Part shown: positions 18,472 through 27,575 of the stretch, piece by piece
Layout of the letters: each line of letters starts with the position of its first letter
Position numbering within the stretch: position 1 is the first letter of the stretch
NCBI GenBank assembly: GCA_041751955.1
Contig: JBGSIB010000030.1
Span: 1 to 64,000, forward strand
Source: UBA2040 sp041751955
GTDB lineage: Bacteria; Bacteroidota; Bacteroidia; Flavobacteriales_D; Crocinitomicaceae
Reading direction: 5' to 3'
DNA length: 64,000 nucleotides
The notes under the pieces: generated by a model
What the model was told of the DNA's origin: nothing
The model's input: the letters and a program-made list of their open reading frames with translations, nothing else
Databases searched by the model: none
Position numbers and translations under genes: made by a program

Positions 18472-19611
18472 ATGGAAAAAAGTTACGGCAAAAACTTTCG
18501 TTTGGGAATGTTGGGTGGTGGTCAGCTTGGCAGAATGTTCATTCAAGAAGCCATGAACTATGACGTTCACGTGCATTGTTTAGATCCTGACCCTGAGGCA
18601 CCGTGCTCTCATTTAGCGGCAAGCTTTACGCTAGGTTCACTAACAGATTTTGACGATGTTTATAATTTCGGAAAGGACAAATCTCTTATCACCATTGAAA
18701 TTGAAAATGTAAATGTAGAAGCACTTGAAAAATTGCAAAGTGAAGGGAAATCCGTTTTTCCACAGCCCCATATTTTGCGTATCATTAAAGACAAAGGACT
18801 GCAGAAACAATTTTACGTAGAAAATAATATTCCAACTGCGCCTTTTCGTTTGACGGAAAATGCAAAAGATGTAAAAAGCAGTGCCCAGGCTCCTTTCGTT
18901 CAAAAGCTCCGAACAGGTGGATATGATGGAAAGGGTGTGCAAGTTATTTCCAGCGAATCGGATCTGTCAAAATTATTTGATGCTCCTTCAGTTATTGAAA
19001 ATAAAATCCCTTTTGCGAAAGAATTGTCCGTTATCGTTGTACGTAATTTAAAAGGTGACACAGCGGTATATCCTACGGTTGAATGCGAATTCAATCCAGA
19101 AGCCAATTTAGTAGAATTTCTGTTTTCACCTGCTGAAATTGAACTGTCAACAGAAGAAAAAGCTCAAAACTTAGCACTTCTCGTTGCTGAAAAACTACAA
19201 TTCGTTGGAATATTGGCAGTTGAAATGTTTTTAACCAACGATGGAGAGCTACTGGTGAATGAAATCGCACCTCGCCCGCACAATAGCGGACATCAAACCA
19301 TTGAAGGCAACGAAACTTCACAATTTGAACAACACATGCGCTCTGTATTGAATTGGCCTTTGGGTTCCACGAAAATCACTCAAGCCGCTGTGATGATCAA
19401 TCTTCTTGGAGAAAAAGGATACGAAGGCAGCGCCGTTTATGAAGGTTTACATGAAGCTATAGCGCTTCCTGGTGTTCACGTTCACTTATACGGCAAAGAA
19501 AAAACCAAACCTTTTCGAAAAATGGGACATGTCACTGTAACTTCCCAAAATCTGGAAAAAGCCAAGGAAACCGCAAAAAATGTTAAAAACATTCTGAAGG
19601 TAAAATCCTAA
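18472..19611 (+). CDS. purK: 5-(carboxyamino)imidazole ribonucleotide synthase
   Basis: A 379-aa ATP-grasp enzyme that carboxylates AIR to N5-CAIR in purine synthesis. Visible parts: the N-terminal GMLGGGQLGRMFIQEAM, the ATP-grasp region VQKLRTGGYDGKGVQ, and EIAPRPHNSGHQTIEG with binding residues. Length and motif order are normal. It is divergent from the hpt-adk gene, so two purine genes share one intergenic region of about 115 bases. No purE is adjacent. Confidence 0.95.
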   Translation: MEKSYGKNFRLGMLGGGQLGRMFIQEAMNYDVHVHCLDPDPEAPCSHLAASFTLGSLTDFDDVYNFGKDKSLITIEIENVNVEALEKLQSEGKSVFPQPHILRIIKDKGLQKQFYVENNIPTAPFRLTENAKDVKSSAQAPFVQKLRTGGYDGKGVQVISSESDLSKLFDAPSVIENKIPFAKELSVIVVRNLKGDTAVYPTVECEFNPEANLVEFLFSPAEIELSTEEKAQNLALLVAEKLQFVGILAVEMFLTNDGELLVNEIAPRPHNSGHQTIEGNETSQFEQHMRSVLNWPLGSTKITQAAVMINLLGEKGYEGSAVYEGLHEAIALPGVHVHLYGKEKTKPFRKMGHVTVTSQNLEKAKETAKNVKNILKVKS

Positions 19612-19679
19612 ATCTGCCAATTGACGTAGGTTTCCGTATAGAATTATTGTGAATGAAATTATTTTGTTTAATCTTTTTA

Positions 19680-19710
19680 TTGAAACTTTAAACAAAAAGT
19701 GGTATTTTTA
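19680..19710 (+). promoter_or_regulatory. Promoter of the sigma/crt operon
   Basis: TTG at 19680-19682 and TATTTTTA at 19703-19710 are separated by 20 bases, close to the Bacteroidota housekeeping promoter pattern. Transcription would start about 20 bases before the sigma factor ATG. Confidence 0.55.
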
Positions 19711-19735
19711 CAACCGTAACGTAAAACAGGAAATT

Positions 19736-20245
19736 ATGTCAACTTTAGAATTCAACACAGCCTTAATTGATTTGGAATCTTATTTGAAATCTTTCGCTTT
19801 TCAATTCACCAGAAATGAAGATGACGCGAAAGACTTGACACAAGAAACCATGATGAAAGCATTTATTTACCGCACGTACTATACCCCTAAGACTAATTTT
19901 AAAGCTTGGGTTTTCACGATTATGCGTAATATTTTCATCAATCAATACCGAAGAAAAGTAAAAGCGGGCACTATATTCGATCATTCAAAAGACAGTTACC
20001 TTTTGAATCAACCCACTTCAAATGGAAATAATCCAGCAAATTTGTTAATTGCAAAGGAAATTAGTGAGCAAATTGCTAAATTAGACGTGGAATACAAAAA
20101 ACCCTTCGATCTTCATGTTCAAGGTTTCAAGTACAAAGAAATCGCGGAGGATTTGGACATTCCGATTGGAACGGTTAAAAGTAGGATTTTCATCGCACGT
20201 CAAAAACTGATGAATAGTCTTCCTGAATATCAGAACGAAAATTAA
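19736..20245 (+). CDS. ECF-type RNA polymerase sigma factor
   Basis: A 169-aa sigma-70 family protein of the ECF type. Region 2 reads EDDAKDLTQETMMKAFIYR. Region 4 reads YKEIAEDLDIPIGTVKSRIF. The frame is open back to 19649, but a promoter-like sequence lies inside that extension and ECF proteins begin close to region 2, so the ATG at 19736 (STLEFNTAL) is preferred. The stop is 2 bases before crtI, so it is co-translated with the carotenoid genes. No anti-sigma gene is next to it. It may switch on the carotenoid/photolyase operon or relatives elsewhere. Confidence 0.9.
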   Translation: MSTLEFNTALIDLESYLKSFAFQFTRNEDDAKDLTQETMMKAFIYRTYYTPKTNFKAWVFTIMRNIFINQYRRKVKAGTIFDHSKDSYLLNQPTSNGNNPANLLIAKEISEQIAKLDVEYKKPFDLHVQGFKYKEIAEDLDIPIGTVKSRIFIARQKLMNSLPEYQNEN

Positions 20246-20247
20246 AT

Positions 20248-21720
20248 ATGGCAAAAAAAGTAGTCATTCTTGGAAGTGGAATCGCCTCATTATCAGCTGG
20301 AAGTTTCTTGGCGAAAGATGGATATGACGTTACTTTATTAGAAAAAAATCCAACAATTGGTGGTCGCGCACGAAAATTTGAAGCTGATGGTTTCGTCTTC
20401 GATATGGGGCCAAGTTGGTACTGGATGCCTGATGTTTTCGAACGATTCTATCAACAATTTGGTAAAACAACGTCTGATTTTTACGATTTAAAACGATTAG
20501 ACCCTTCTTATCGAATTTTTTGGCAAGATGGCGAACATACAGATGTTCCAGCAAAAATGGAAGACCTATATGCTTGGTTTGAAGAACTCGAACCAGGAAG
20601 TTCGAAACATTTGAAGACCTTTCTAGCTGAAGCCAAATACAAGTACGAAGTTGGTATGCAAGATTTGGTGCATAAACCCAGTTTAAAACTTGGCGAATTT
20701 GCAGACATGCGCATCTTGAAAGGATTGCTCAACATGCATTTGCTCAAATCTTTTACCAAATACACTCAAAAATATTTCAAACATCCCAAAATACTTTCTT
20801 TACTCGAATTTCCCGTTTTGTTTTTGGGAGCCATGCCGAAAGATACACCTGCACTTTATTCTTTGATGAATTATGCCGACCTTAGTCTTGGAACTTGGTA
20901 TCCCATGGGAGGAATGTACAAAATCATTGAGGCTTTCGAGAAAATTGCATTAGAACAAGGCGTTAAAATCATTACAAATGCTGAGGTAACAGGTTTTAAA
21001 TCAGCAAATAAGCACTTAAGTTCTGCTAAAACTGCTGACGGAAATTACGCTGCAGACATTTTCGTTTCAGGCGCAGATTATCATCATACTGATCGTTTGC
21101 TTTTAGGCGAAGACGGGAATTATTCCGATGCGTATTGGGAGAAAAGAACCATGGCTCCGTCTTGTTTGATTTTTTATGTCGGTGTGAATAAAAAATTGAA
21201 AAATCTCAAGCATCACAATTTGTTTTTCGACACAGAATTTGAGCAACACGCCAAAGAAATTTATCAAGACCCGAAATGGCCAAGTTCGCCTTTGTTTTAT
21301 ACATGCGTTCCATCGATTACAGATACCAGCGTAGCGCCCGAAGGACATGAAAATTTGTTTTTTCTAATTCCAATTGCGCCCAATTTAAAAGATAGCGAAG
21401 AAAAAAGAGAAGCTTATTTTAACTTACTCCTTGAACGTCTCGAAAAACGGACAGGTGAAAATATTCTCGACAACATTGTATACAAACGAAGTTATTGTCT
21501 AGATGATTTCAAAAAAGACTACCACGCTTTCAAAGGAAATGCCTACGGTTTGGCGAATACGCTCAGACAAACGGCCTTTCTAAAACCAAAGTTGGTGAAC
21601 AAAAACTTAAACAATATGTTTTACACAGGTCAACTTACGGTTCCTGGACCAGGTGTTCCGCCATCCATAATTTCTGGAGAGGTGGTTGCTAAACATATTG
21701 CTAAAAAATTTAAAAATTAA
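20248..21720 (+). CDS. crtI: Phytoene desaturase
   Basis: A 490-aa FAD-dependent desaturase of the CrtI family, which turns phytoene into lycopene at the membrane. The dinucleotide-binding fold is at the N-terminus (ILGSGIASLSAG, then IGGRARKFEADGFVFDMGPS). The C-terminal family signature TGQLTVPGPGVPPSIISG is intact. It follows the sigma gene by 2 bases and precedes crtB by 5, so expression is coupled. Ketolase, hydroxylase or cyclase genes are not in the window, so the end product is unknown. Confidence 0.95.
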   Translation: MAKKVVILGSGIASLSAGSFLAKDGYDVTLLEKNPTIGGRARKFEADGFVFDMGPSWYWMPDVFERFYQQFGKTTSDFYDLKRLDPSYRIFWQDGEHTDVPAKMEDLYAWFEELEPGSSKHLKTFLAEAKYKYEVGMQDLVHKPSLKLGEFADMRILKGLLNMHLLKSFTKYTQKYFKHPKILSLLEFPVLFLGAMPKDTPALYSLMNYADLSLGTWYPMGGMYKIIEAFEKIALEQGVKIITNAEVTGFKSANKHLSSAKTADGNYAADIFVSGADYHHTDRLLLGEDGNYSDAYWEKRTMAPSCLIFYVGVNKKLKNLKHHNLFFDTEFEQHAKEIYQDPKWPSSPLFYTCVPSITDTSVAPEGHENLFFLIPIAPNLKDSEEKREAYFNLLLERLEKRTGENILDNIVYKRSYCLDDFKKDYHAFKGNAYGLANTLRQTAFLKPKLVNKNLNNMFYTGQLTVPGPGVPPSIISGEVVAKHIAKKFKN

Positions 21721-21725
21721 CGAAC

Positions 21726-22562
21726 ATGAAATCAATTTTCGATAAGCTTGCGCATGATATGAGCGAAATGACGACCAAAAGGTACAGCACGTCATTTTCC
21801 ATGGGCATTAGCTTTTTGAGCAAAGATTTGCACAAAGCGATCTACGGAATCTATGGTTTCGTTCGTTTTGCCGATGAAATTGTGGATTCATTTCATGGCT
21901 TTGATAAGGACAAATTATTGGCTGATTTCAAACGTCAGACGTATGAATCGATTGAAGATAAAATTTCCTTAAATCCTATTTTGAATAGCTTTCAGTGGGC
22001 AGTGAACGAATACCAAATTTCGATAGAATTGGTGGAAACCTTTTTGAAATCCATGGAAATGGATCTTAGTGAAACGGAATACACGCAAGAAGAATATGAA
22101 AATTACATTCTAGGTTCTGCGGAGGTTGTAGGCTTAATGTGCCTGAAAGTTTTTGTTCGCGGCAATGAAAAAGAATATCTCCGTTTGAAACCTTCCGCGA
22201 TGAAACTGGGTTCTGCTTTTCAAAAAATCAATTTTCTTCGCGATTTGAGCGCCGATTACAAAGAATTGGGACGAACATATTTTCCAGGAATTAATTTGAC
22301 CGTGTTCAACCAAACTATCAAAAAAGAAATAGAATCGGATATAGAAAAAGATTTTAAAGCTGGATACGAAGGCATAAAACAATTGCCGAAAGATTCTCGT
22401 TTTGGTGTTTATATGGCGTATAAATATTATTACAAATTGTTTCAAAAAATCAAAGGAACGAGCCCTGAAACCATTTTAAATGAGCGAGTTCGCATCCATA
22501 ATCTAAAAAAATACAGGCTTTTCGTCACCTCACTGGTGCGCCACAACATGAATTTGCTTTAA
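21726..22562 (+). CDS. crtB: Phytoene synthase
   Basis: A 278-aa squalene/phytoene synthase that condenses two geranylgeranyl diphosphates. Both Asp-rich metal-binding motifs are present: FADEIVDSFHGF (DExxD, residues about 53-57) and NFLRDLSADYKELGRTYFP (NxLRDxxxD). Length is normal. Its TAA is directly followed by the idi ATG, which supports strict co-expression of substrate supply and condensation. Confidence 0.95.
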   Translation: MKSIFDKLAHDMSEMTTKRYSTSFSMGISFLSKDLHKAIYGIYGFVRFADEIVDSFHGFDKDKLLADFKRQTYESIEDKISLNPILNSFQWAVNEYQISIELVETFLKSMEMDLSETEYTQEEYENYILGSAEVVGLMCLKVFVRGNEKEYLRLKPSAMKLGSAFQKINFLRDLSADYKELGRTYFPGINLTVFNQTIKKEIESDIEKDFKAGYEGIKQLPKDSRFGVYMAYKYYYKLFQKIKGTSPETILNERVRIHNLKKYRLFVTSLVRHNMNLL

Positions 22563-23108
22563 ATGAATACGTACGATTTTAATGAGGTGGTTTTAGTCAA
22601 CTCCGAAGACCAAGATTTAGGAACGATGGAAAAGTTAGAGGCACACCACAAAGGCTTACTGCATAGAGCATTTTCGGTATTTATTTTCAATGATGAAGGA
22701 GAAATGCTGATTCAAAGAAGAGCCGATTCGAAATATCATTCGGCTGGTGTTTGGTCAAACGCTTGTTGCAGTCATCCGGCCAAAAACGAACCCTTAGAAG
22801 AAGCCGCAAAACGTAGATTAAAAGAAGAAATTTTTATTGAAACAGAGGTAAAACCCTTGTTTTCATTTGAATACCGAGCAGAATTAAGTCGCAATTTAGT
22901 TGAGCACGAATTGGATCATGTCCTGATAGGATTTTGCAATTCTTTTGAGAAATTAAATCCAGAAGAAGTTTCTGAAATGAAGTTTGTCGAACTTGACGAA
23001 CTACGTTCAGATATCGATCAAAATCCAGAAAATTATTCAGCTTGGTTCAACATTATTATGAATTCTCATTGGGATAAATTTATTCCGCATTTGAAACAAA
23101 AAGCATGA
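22563..23108 (+). CDS. idi: Isopentenyl-diphosphate delta-isomerase type 1
   Basis: A 181-aa Nudix-fold isomerase that interconverts IPP and DMAPP and so provides carotenoid precursor. The active cysteine lies in NACCSHPAKNE (about residue 70). The Nudix-like helix EEAAKRRLKEEIFIETE and the acidic EHELDHVLIG segment are present. It begins immediately after crtB and overlaps the next gene by four bases (ATGA). Confidence 0.95.
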   Translation: MNTYDFNEVVLVNSEDQDLGTMEKLEAHHKGLLHRAFSVFIFNDEGEMLIQRRADSKYHSAGVWSNACCSHPAKNEPLEEAAKRRLKEEIFIETEVKPLFSFEYRAELSRNLVEHELDHVLIGFCNSFEKLNPEEVSEMKFVELDELRSDIDQNPENYSAWFNIIMNSHWDKFIPHLKQKA

Positions 23109-23509
23109 AAGTAGGTCGCAGAGAAACATTCAATTCCGCTCATCGTCTTTTCAACCCTGAATGGGATGACGCTAAAAATTTGGAAGTTTTCGGAAAGTGT
23201 AGCAATCCCAATTATCATGGACACAACTACATAATGGAAACTTGGGTTGAAGGTCCAATTGATTCAATTACAGGATATGTCATGGATCTGAAACAGCTCA
23301 AAATGCTCATTCGTACTGAAGTGACGGATAAATTCGACCATAGAAATTTAAACTTGGATATTTCTGAATTCAAGGAATTGAATCCAACAGCTGAAAATAT
23401 AGCCAAAGTTTCTTGGGAATTGCTTCGCGATAAATTACCTACACATTTAAAATTAACTATTCGTCTTTGGGAAACCGAAAACAATGTTGTAGAATATTCC
23501 GGAAATTAA
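23105..23509 (+). CDS. 6-pyruvoyl-tetrahydropterin synthase / QueD-like protein
   Basis: A 134-aa pterin-metabolising enzyme of the PTPS/6-carboxytetrahydropterin synthase family. Zinc-binding histidines are visible in FNSAHRLFN (residues about 9-17) and NYHGHNYIMETWVEG. FGKCSNPNYHGH holds the catalytic Cys, and the C-terminus has IRLWETENN with the conserved Glu. The absence of queC and queE and the position in front of a photolyase suggest a role in making a pterin cofactor or light-harvesting pterin rather than queuosine. That is inference. Overlap with idi and a 3-base gap to the photolyase place it in the crt operon. Confidence 0.9.
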   Translation: MKVGRRETFNSAHRLFNPEWDDAKNLEVFGKCSNPNYHGHNYIMETWVEGPIDSITGYVMDLKQLKMLIRTEVTDKFDHRNLNLDISEFKELNPTAENIAKVSWELLRDKLPTHLKLTIRLWETENNVVEYSGN

Positions 23510-23512
23510 TCC

Positions 23513-24811
23513 ATGAAAAAGGCAATTTTCTGGCACAGGAGAGATTTACGTTTTGATGATAATGCTGGTTTGTATCGTGCTCAGAAATGGGCGGATGATG
23601 TTCAAGCCATTTTCATCTTCGATTCCCAAATACTCGATAAACTTCCCCGAAATGATCAACGCGTTTTGTTCATTCATCAAGCCTTAACTCAACTTAAAAG
23701 TGCGTATCAAAAATTTGGTGGTGATTTAAAAGTGTACTTCGGTAATCCTGTAGATTTAATTCCAGAAATAGCTATAAAAGAAAAAGCAACGGCCGTGTTT
23801 ACCAATCGCGATTACGAACCTTATGCCTTGGATCGTGATCAAAGTATTTACAAAATACTTCAAGCAAAAAACATAGAGTTTATTGGCGCAAAAGATCATG
23901 TGATTTTCGAAAAAGCAGAAGTTGTAAAGGCGGATGGATTGCCGTATACGGTTTTCACACCTTATTCTCGCAAATGGAAAGAAAAAATGAATGAATTTTA
24001 TCTTTCTTCTTACCCGAATGAAAAATACAGTGCGAAAATCGTGCAAACAAAACCTGAAAAAGTCATTGCGCTGTCAGAGATGAATTTTGAGGAGAATCAA
24101 CTTGTTTCCTTTCCGGAAATGGATTATTCTAAAAGTCACATGGGAAAATATTCTATTCAAAGAGATTTTCCAGCCATCGAAAAAGGAACCAGTCATTTGG
24201 GTGTTCATCTTCGTTTTGGAACGATCAGCATACGCGAAATAGCAAGAAAAGCTGCAGAAACGAACGAAACATTTTTGAATGAATTGATTTGGCGCGATTT
24301 CTATCAAGCGATTTTATATCATTTTCCGCATTCGGCAAAAAGCTCTTTCAAAAAACAATACGATGCTATTGAATGGCGCAATAACGAAAAAGAATTTTCT
24401 GCTTGGTGCGCAGGTAAAACAGGCTATTCATTGGTTGATGCCGGTATGCGTGAATTGAATGCCACGGGTTATATGCACAATCGTGTTCGCATGGTTGTGG
24501 CCAGTTTTCTCACCAAACATTTACTCATCGATTGGAAATGGGGAGAAACCTATTTTGCCGAAAAGCTCCTCGATTTTGATTTAGCCAGCAACATTGGAGG
24601 ATGGCAATGGGCATCAGGTTCTGGTTGCGATGCTGCACCTTATTTTCGTGTGTTTAATCCGACTGCTCAATTGGAGAAATTTGATAAGAATTTGGTTTAC
24701 GTGAAAAAATGGGTGCCTGAATATGGAACACCAAATTACCCAGAACCGATAGTGGATCATAAATTTGCTCGAGAACGGGTTTTAGCTGTATATAAATTAG
24801 CCTTAAACTAA
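23513..24811 (+). CDS. Deoxyribodipyrimidine photolyase / cryptochrome family
   Basis: A 432-aa flavoprotein. The N-terminal Rossmann domain starts FWHRRDLRFDDNAGL. The C-terminal FAD domain has SHLGVHLRFGTISIRE, NELIWRDFYQAILYHFP, MHNRVRMVVASFLTKHL and NIGGWQWASGSGCDAAPYF. It is a class I-type enzyme that repairs UV dimers with blue light or acts as a receptor. It ends the sigma-crt-idi-pterin operon, consistent with a light-stress regulon. Repair versus signalling cannot be decided here, although the conserved Trp-rich block favours photolyase. Confidence 0.92.
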   Translation: MKKAIFWHRRDLRFDDNAGLYRAQKWADDVQAIFIFDSQILDKLPRNDQRVLFIHQALTQLKSAYQKFGGDLKVYFGNPVDLIPEIAIKEKATAVFTNRDYEPYALDRDQSIYKILQAKNIEFIGAKDHVIFEKAEVVKADGLPYTVFTPYSRKWKEKMNEFYLSSYPNEKYSAKIVQTKPEKVIALSEMNFEENQLVSFPEMDYSKSHMGKYSIQRDFPAIEKGTSHLGVHLRFGTISIREIARKAAETNETFLNELIWRDFYQAILYHFPHSAKSSFKKQYDAIEWRNNEKEFSAWCAGKTGYSLVDAGMRELNATGYMHNRVRMVVASFLTKHLLIDWKWGETYFAEKLLDFDLASNIGGWQWASGSGCDAAPYFRVFNPTAQLEKFDKNLVYVKKWVPEYGTPNYPEPIVDHKFARERVLAVYKLALN

Positions 24812-24883
24812 TTCAATCGTTTATATTTATTTTTGCTGTAAGCATCTGGACATCAATAACGTCCAACATTAAATCGAAACATC

Positions 24884-25795
24884 ATGAAATATCTTTTTAT
24901 CGCAACACTTATTGGCGCCTTCCTTGCTTGTTCCGCATCCGATGGGAAAAATGAAATCCAATCTCTGGAAAATGTAACCCGAGATTTATCCGAAGAGGCA
25001 AAAGAATATTGGTATCACGGTGGTGGCGCAGAAATAACATCCTTTGAGCTAACACAAGCGCGTTACGGAGAATTGCGAAAAGGCGAATCGGTTATGGTAT
25101 TCGTAACAGAACCTTTTTCTCCCAGTTCCAACACGAAAGCAGACAATCCAAGAAATGATAATGTTAGCGTACTTAAATTAAATTTCACCAAGCGATTCAA
25201 TACAGGAATTTATCCATATTCCATGATGAATTCGACGTTTTATCCCATGCAAAAAGGCGAAGCAAGTTTGAAAGTGAGCACGAGCGTTCAGGAATGGTGC
25301 GGACACGTGTACATGGAACTGCAAAACAAAAAACAATTCGATTTGATTAATCACTCTTATTTTGAAGGAGAAAGCTTTGAAAAATCGATGGCAAAAGCGG
25401 AATTAGAAGATGATTATTGGTCTAAAATTCGCTTGCATCCCGAATCGATAAAAGATGGAAAACGCAATATTATCCCTTCTTTCTTTTATATGCGATTGAT
25501 GCACGTAGAAGCCCAAGATTATTTGTGTGAAGTCAAAGTTGATCGTTCAAAGTCAGACGTGCATGAGTTGGAATTGACTTATCCAGAATTGAACAGAACG
25601 TTGCGGATATCATTTGAAGGTAAATTTCCGCATGCTATTTTGTCTTGGACAGAATCTTATGTGGATGGCTTCGGAGCGAATACCAAATTGTTGGAAACGA
25701 CAGGCAAAAGAATCAAGAGTATTCGTTCGAAATATTGGGAAAAACACGATAATTCGGATGCGGGATTGCGGGATGAATTGGGGTTGAAGATGTGA
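24884..25795 (+). CDS. Conserved secreted lipoprotein, function unknown
   Basis: A 303-aa protein with a lipoprotein signal (lipobox AFLAC, Cys about residue 16). The mature part begins SASDGKNEIQSLENV and contains YWYHGGGAEITSFELTQARY and KADNPRNDNVSVLKLNFTKRFNTGIYPY split over two strands. Homologues of this kind in Bacteroidota are sometimes labelled Maf-like, but I see no Maf active-site motif. It stands alone about 70 bases after the photolyase and may be read through from it. Confidence 0.8.
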   Translation: MKYLFIATLIGAFLACSASDGKNEIQSLENVTRDLSEEAKEYWYHGGGAEITSFELTQARYGELRKGESVMVFVTEPFSPSSNTKADNPRNDNVSVLKLNFTKRFNTGIYPYSMMNSTFYPMQKGEASLKVSTSVQEWCGHVYMELQNKKQFDLINHSYFEGESFEKSMAKAELEDDYWSKIRLHPESIKDGKRNIIPSFFYMRLMHVEAQDYLCEVKVDRSKSDVHELELTYPELNRTLRISFEGKFPHAILSWTESYVDGFGANTKLLETTGKRIKSIRSKYWEKHDNSDAGLRDELGLKM

Positions 25796-25964
25796 GAGGT
25801 TGTTGGGTGAACTATTGTTGGAAATGATAAGTAAAAATCACCTTACTATCCATAAAAATTTAAATATTTATTTAGCTATTCATTTTCAAGCAGTTGCGTG
25901 AATAATTTTTCGTTAAATACATTCCTTCTTCAATCCAAAAAATAACCTGATTACCCATCAAAAT

Positions 25965-26327
25965 TCACTTCACATAATCCTGTTTCACCACCAACATATA
26001 TTGGTCATTCTCCATTTTCAAATACCCTTGTTCATAACAGAAAAAGTACTTCGCTCCTTTTTGGGTAGTATAAATATTCGTGTAATAATGAAAATTAAAT
26101 CCTTCCTCCGCTAAAGTTATCGCATCCACCGTTATCTTGCCGTTTGGATTCAATTTCTCTAATATTCGACGGTTTTTGCGCATGATATTGTTAATCCGAC
26201 GAACATAATTATTCGCATCTTCATGCAGGCGATTGTTATACGTATTGCGACAATAATCCGAACAGAATTTTTGATCCTTGCGACCTTTTAAAGCCGTATT
26301 GCATTCTAGACAGGTTCTTTCTTCCAT
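25965..26327 (-). CDS. Small zinc-ribbon protein
   Basis: A 120-aa protein with an N-terminal four-cysteine knuckle (CLECNTALKGRKDQKFCSDYC, shown in two parts: CLEC at residues 5-8 and FCSDYC at about 20-25) followed by an Arg/Asn-rich helical part. The C-terminus is strand-rich (KYFFCYEQGYLKMENDQYML). It looks like a conserved Bacteroidota hypothetical with a DNA- or RNA-binding zinc ribbon. No partner gene suggests a role. Confidence 0.75.
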   Translation of the reverse strand: MEERTCLECNTALKGRKDQKFCSDYCRNTYNNRLHEDANNYVRRINNIMRKNRRILEKLNPNGKITVDAITLAEEGFNFHYYTNIYTTQKGAKYFFCYEQGYLKMENDQYMLVVKQDYVK

Positions 26328-26335
26328 TTTTTTTT

Positions 26336-26458
26336 GGCGATTGGGTGTTGGGTCGCTTTGTTTTGGCCGTTAGTTATTCGCTTTGGCTGTTGGTAAAATT
26401 ACAAATTTTCTTAGCCAAACGCCAACACCCAATAACCAACCGCTAATGACCAATAGCC
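26336..26458. repeat. TTGG-word hairpin-like repeat (intergenic)
   Basis: The left half is rich in TTGG/TGTTGG words (TTGGGTGTTGGG, TTTGGCTGTTGG). The right half holds their complements (CCAAACGCCAACACCCAATA, CCAACCGCTAATGACCAATA). The two arms could pair imperfectly around an AAATTACAAATTTTC centre. It lies between the zinc-ribbon gene and moxR and codes for nothing visible. Confidence 0.7.
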
Positions 26459-26541
26459 TTCTAAAAATAACAATATTTAACGCCCCTCTCTTCCGCTTCA
26501 ACTAATTCTTTATCAACTTTGTTGGTTCATCTTGCACAAAA

Positions 26542-27564
26542 ATGATAAAGAACGAAAACAACGACATACAGCCCGCATCGGTGCTACAAATATTAGGTGA
26601 AAAGGTAAAAACAGAAAACGAGAAAATACAATTACTCAAACAGGAAATTGGTAAAGTTATCGTTGGACAAGAACACATGGTGGATCGCTTGTTGATTGCG
26701 CTTCTTTGCAATGGTCATTTGCTCTTAGAAGGTGTCCCAGGACTGGCCAAAACATTGGCTATCAAGACGCTTTCTGACGCTCTGGACGTTTCTTACAATA
26801 GAATTCAATTCACTCCTGACTTGCTTCCAGCGGATATTACAGGAACGCAATTATACGATCAAAAATCAGGCGGATTTACCATTCGAAAAGGTCCTGTTTT
26901 TGCCAATTTTATTCTAGCGGATGAGATCAATCGTGCACCTGCCAAGGTTCAAAGTGCCTTGTTGGAAGCCATGCAGGAGAGACAAATTACTATCGGTGAA
27001 GAGAGTTTTAAATTGGACGAACCCTTTCTCGTATTAGCGACTATGAACCCGATTGACCAAGAAGGTACGTATCCTTTACCCGAAGCTCAAGTCGATCGTT
27101 TCATGATGAAAGTGGTTTTGGGTTACCCAAGTAAAGAGGAAGAAAAACAAATTTTGCGCTTCAATGTACGACCTGAAGGAATGCCCACTGTGGGTCATAT
27201 TTTAAGCAAAGCAGATATTCTCCGTCAAAGAGAAATTGTCAAAGAGGTTTATCTAGACGAAAAAATTGAACAGTACATCATCGATATCGTTTTTGCAACG
27301 CGAACTCCAGATAAATATGGTCTTGGATTTTTGGAACCGCTCATTTCTTTTGGCTGTTCTCCTCGTGCCAGCATCAATTTGGCTTTATGTGCAAAAGCGC
27401 ATGCATTCTTGCAAAATCGAGCATTTGTTATTCCAGAAGATGTTCGTGCCGTAGCACCAGAAGTTATTCGTCACCGTTTGGGATTGAGTTACGAAGCTGA
27501 AGCCGAAAACATGACGGCAACGGATATTTTATCCAAAATCATCGGGCGAATTCAAGTTCCCTAA
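26542..27564 (+). CDS. MoxR family AAA ATPase
   Basis: A 340-aa AAA+ ATPase. Walker A lies in LEGVPGLAKTLA (GxPGxAKT, residues about 60-70), Walker B in FILADEINRAPAKVQSALLE, sensor 1 in LVLATMNPIDQEGTYPLPEAQ cut at ATMNP, and arginine and sensor-2 parts follow. MoxR proteins act as chaperones for von Willebrand A domain partners. It leads the Bat operon and ends 11 bases before the DUF58 gene. Confidence 0.94.
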   Translation: MIKNENNDIQPASVLQILGEKVKTENEKIQLLKQEIGKVIVGQEHMVDRLLIALLCNGHLLLEGVPGLAKTLAIKTLSDALDVSYNRIQFTPDLLPADITGTQLYDQKSGGFTIRKGPVFANFILADEINRAPAKVQSALLEAMQERQITIGEESFKLDEPFLVLATMNPIDQEGTYPLPEAQVDRFMMKVVLGYPSKEEEKQILRFNVRPEGMPTVGHILSKADILRQREIVKEVYLDEKIEQYIIDIVFATRTPDKYGLGFLEPLISFGCSPRASINLALCAKAHAFLQNRAFVIPEDVRAVAPEVIRHRLGLSYEAEAENMTATDILSKIIGRIQVP

Positions 27565-27575
27565 ACTCTTTTTCC

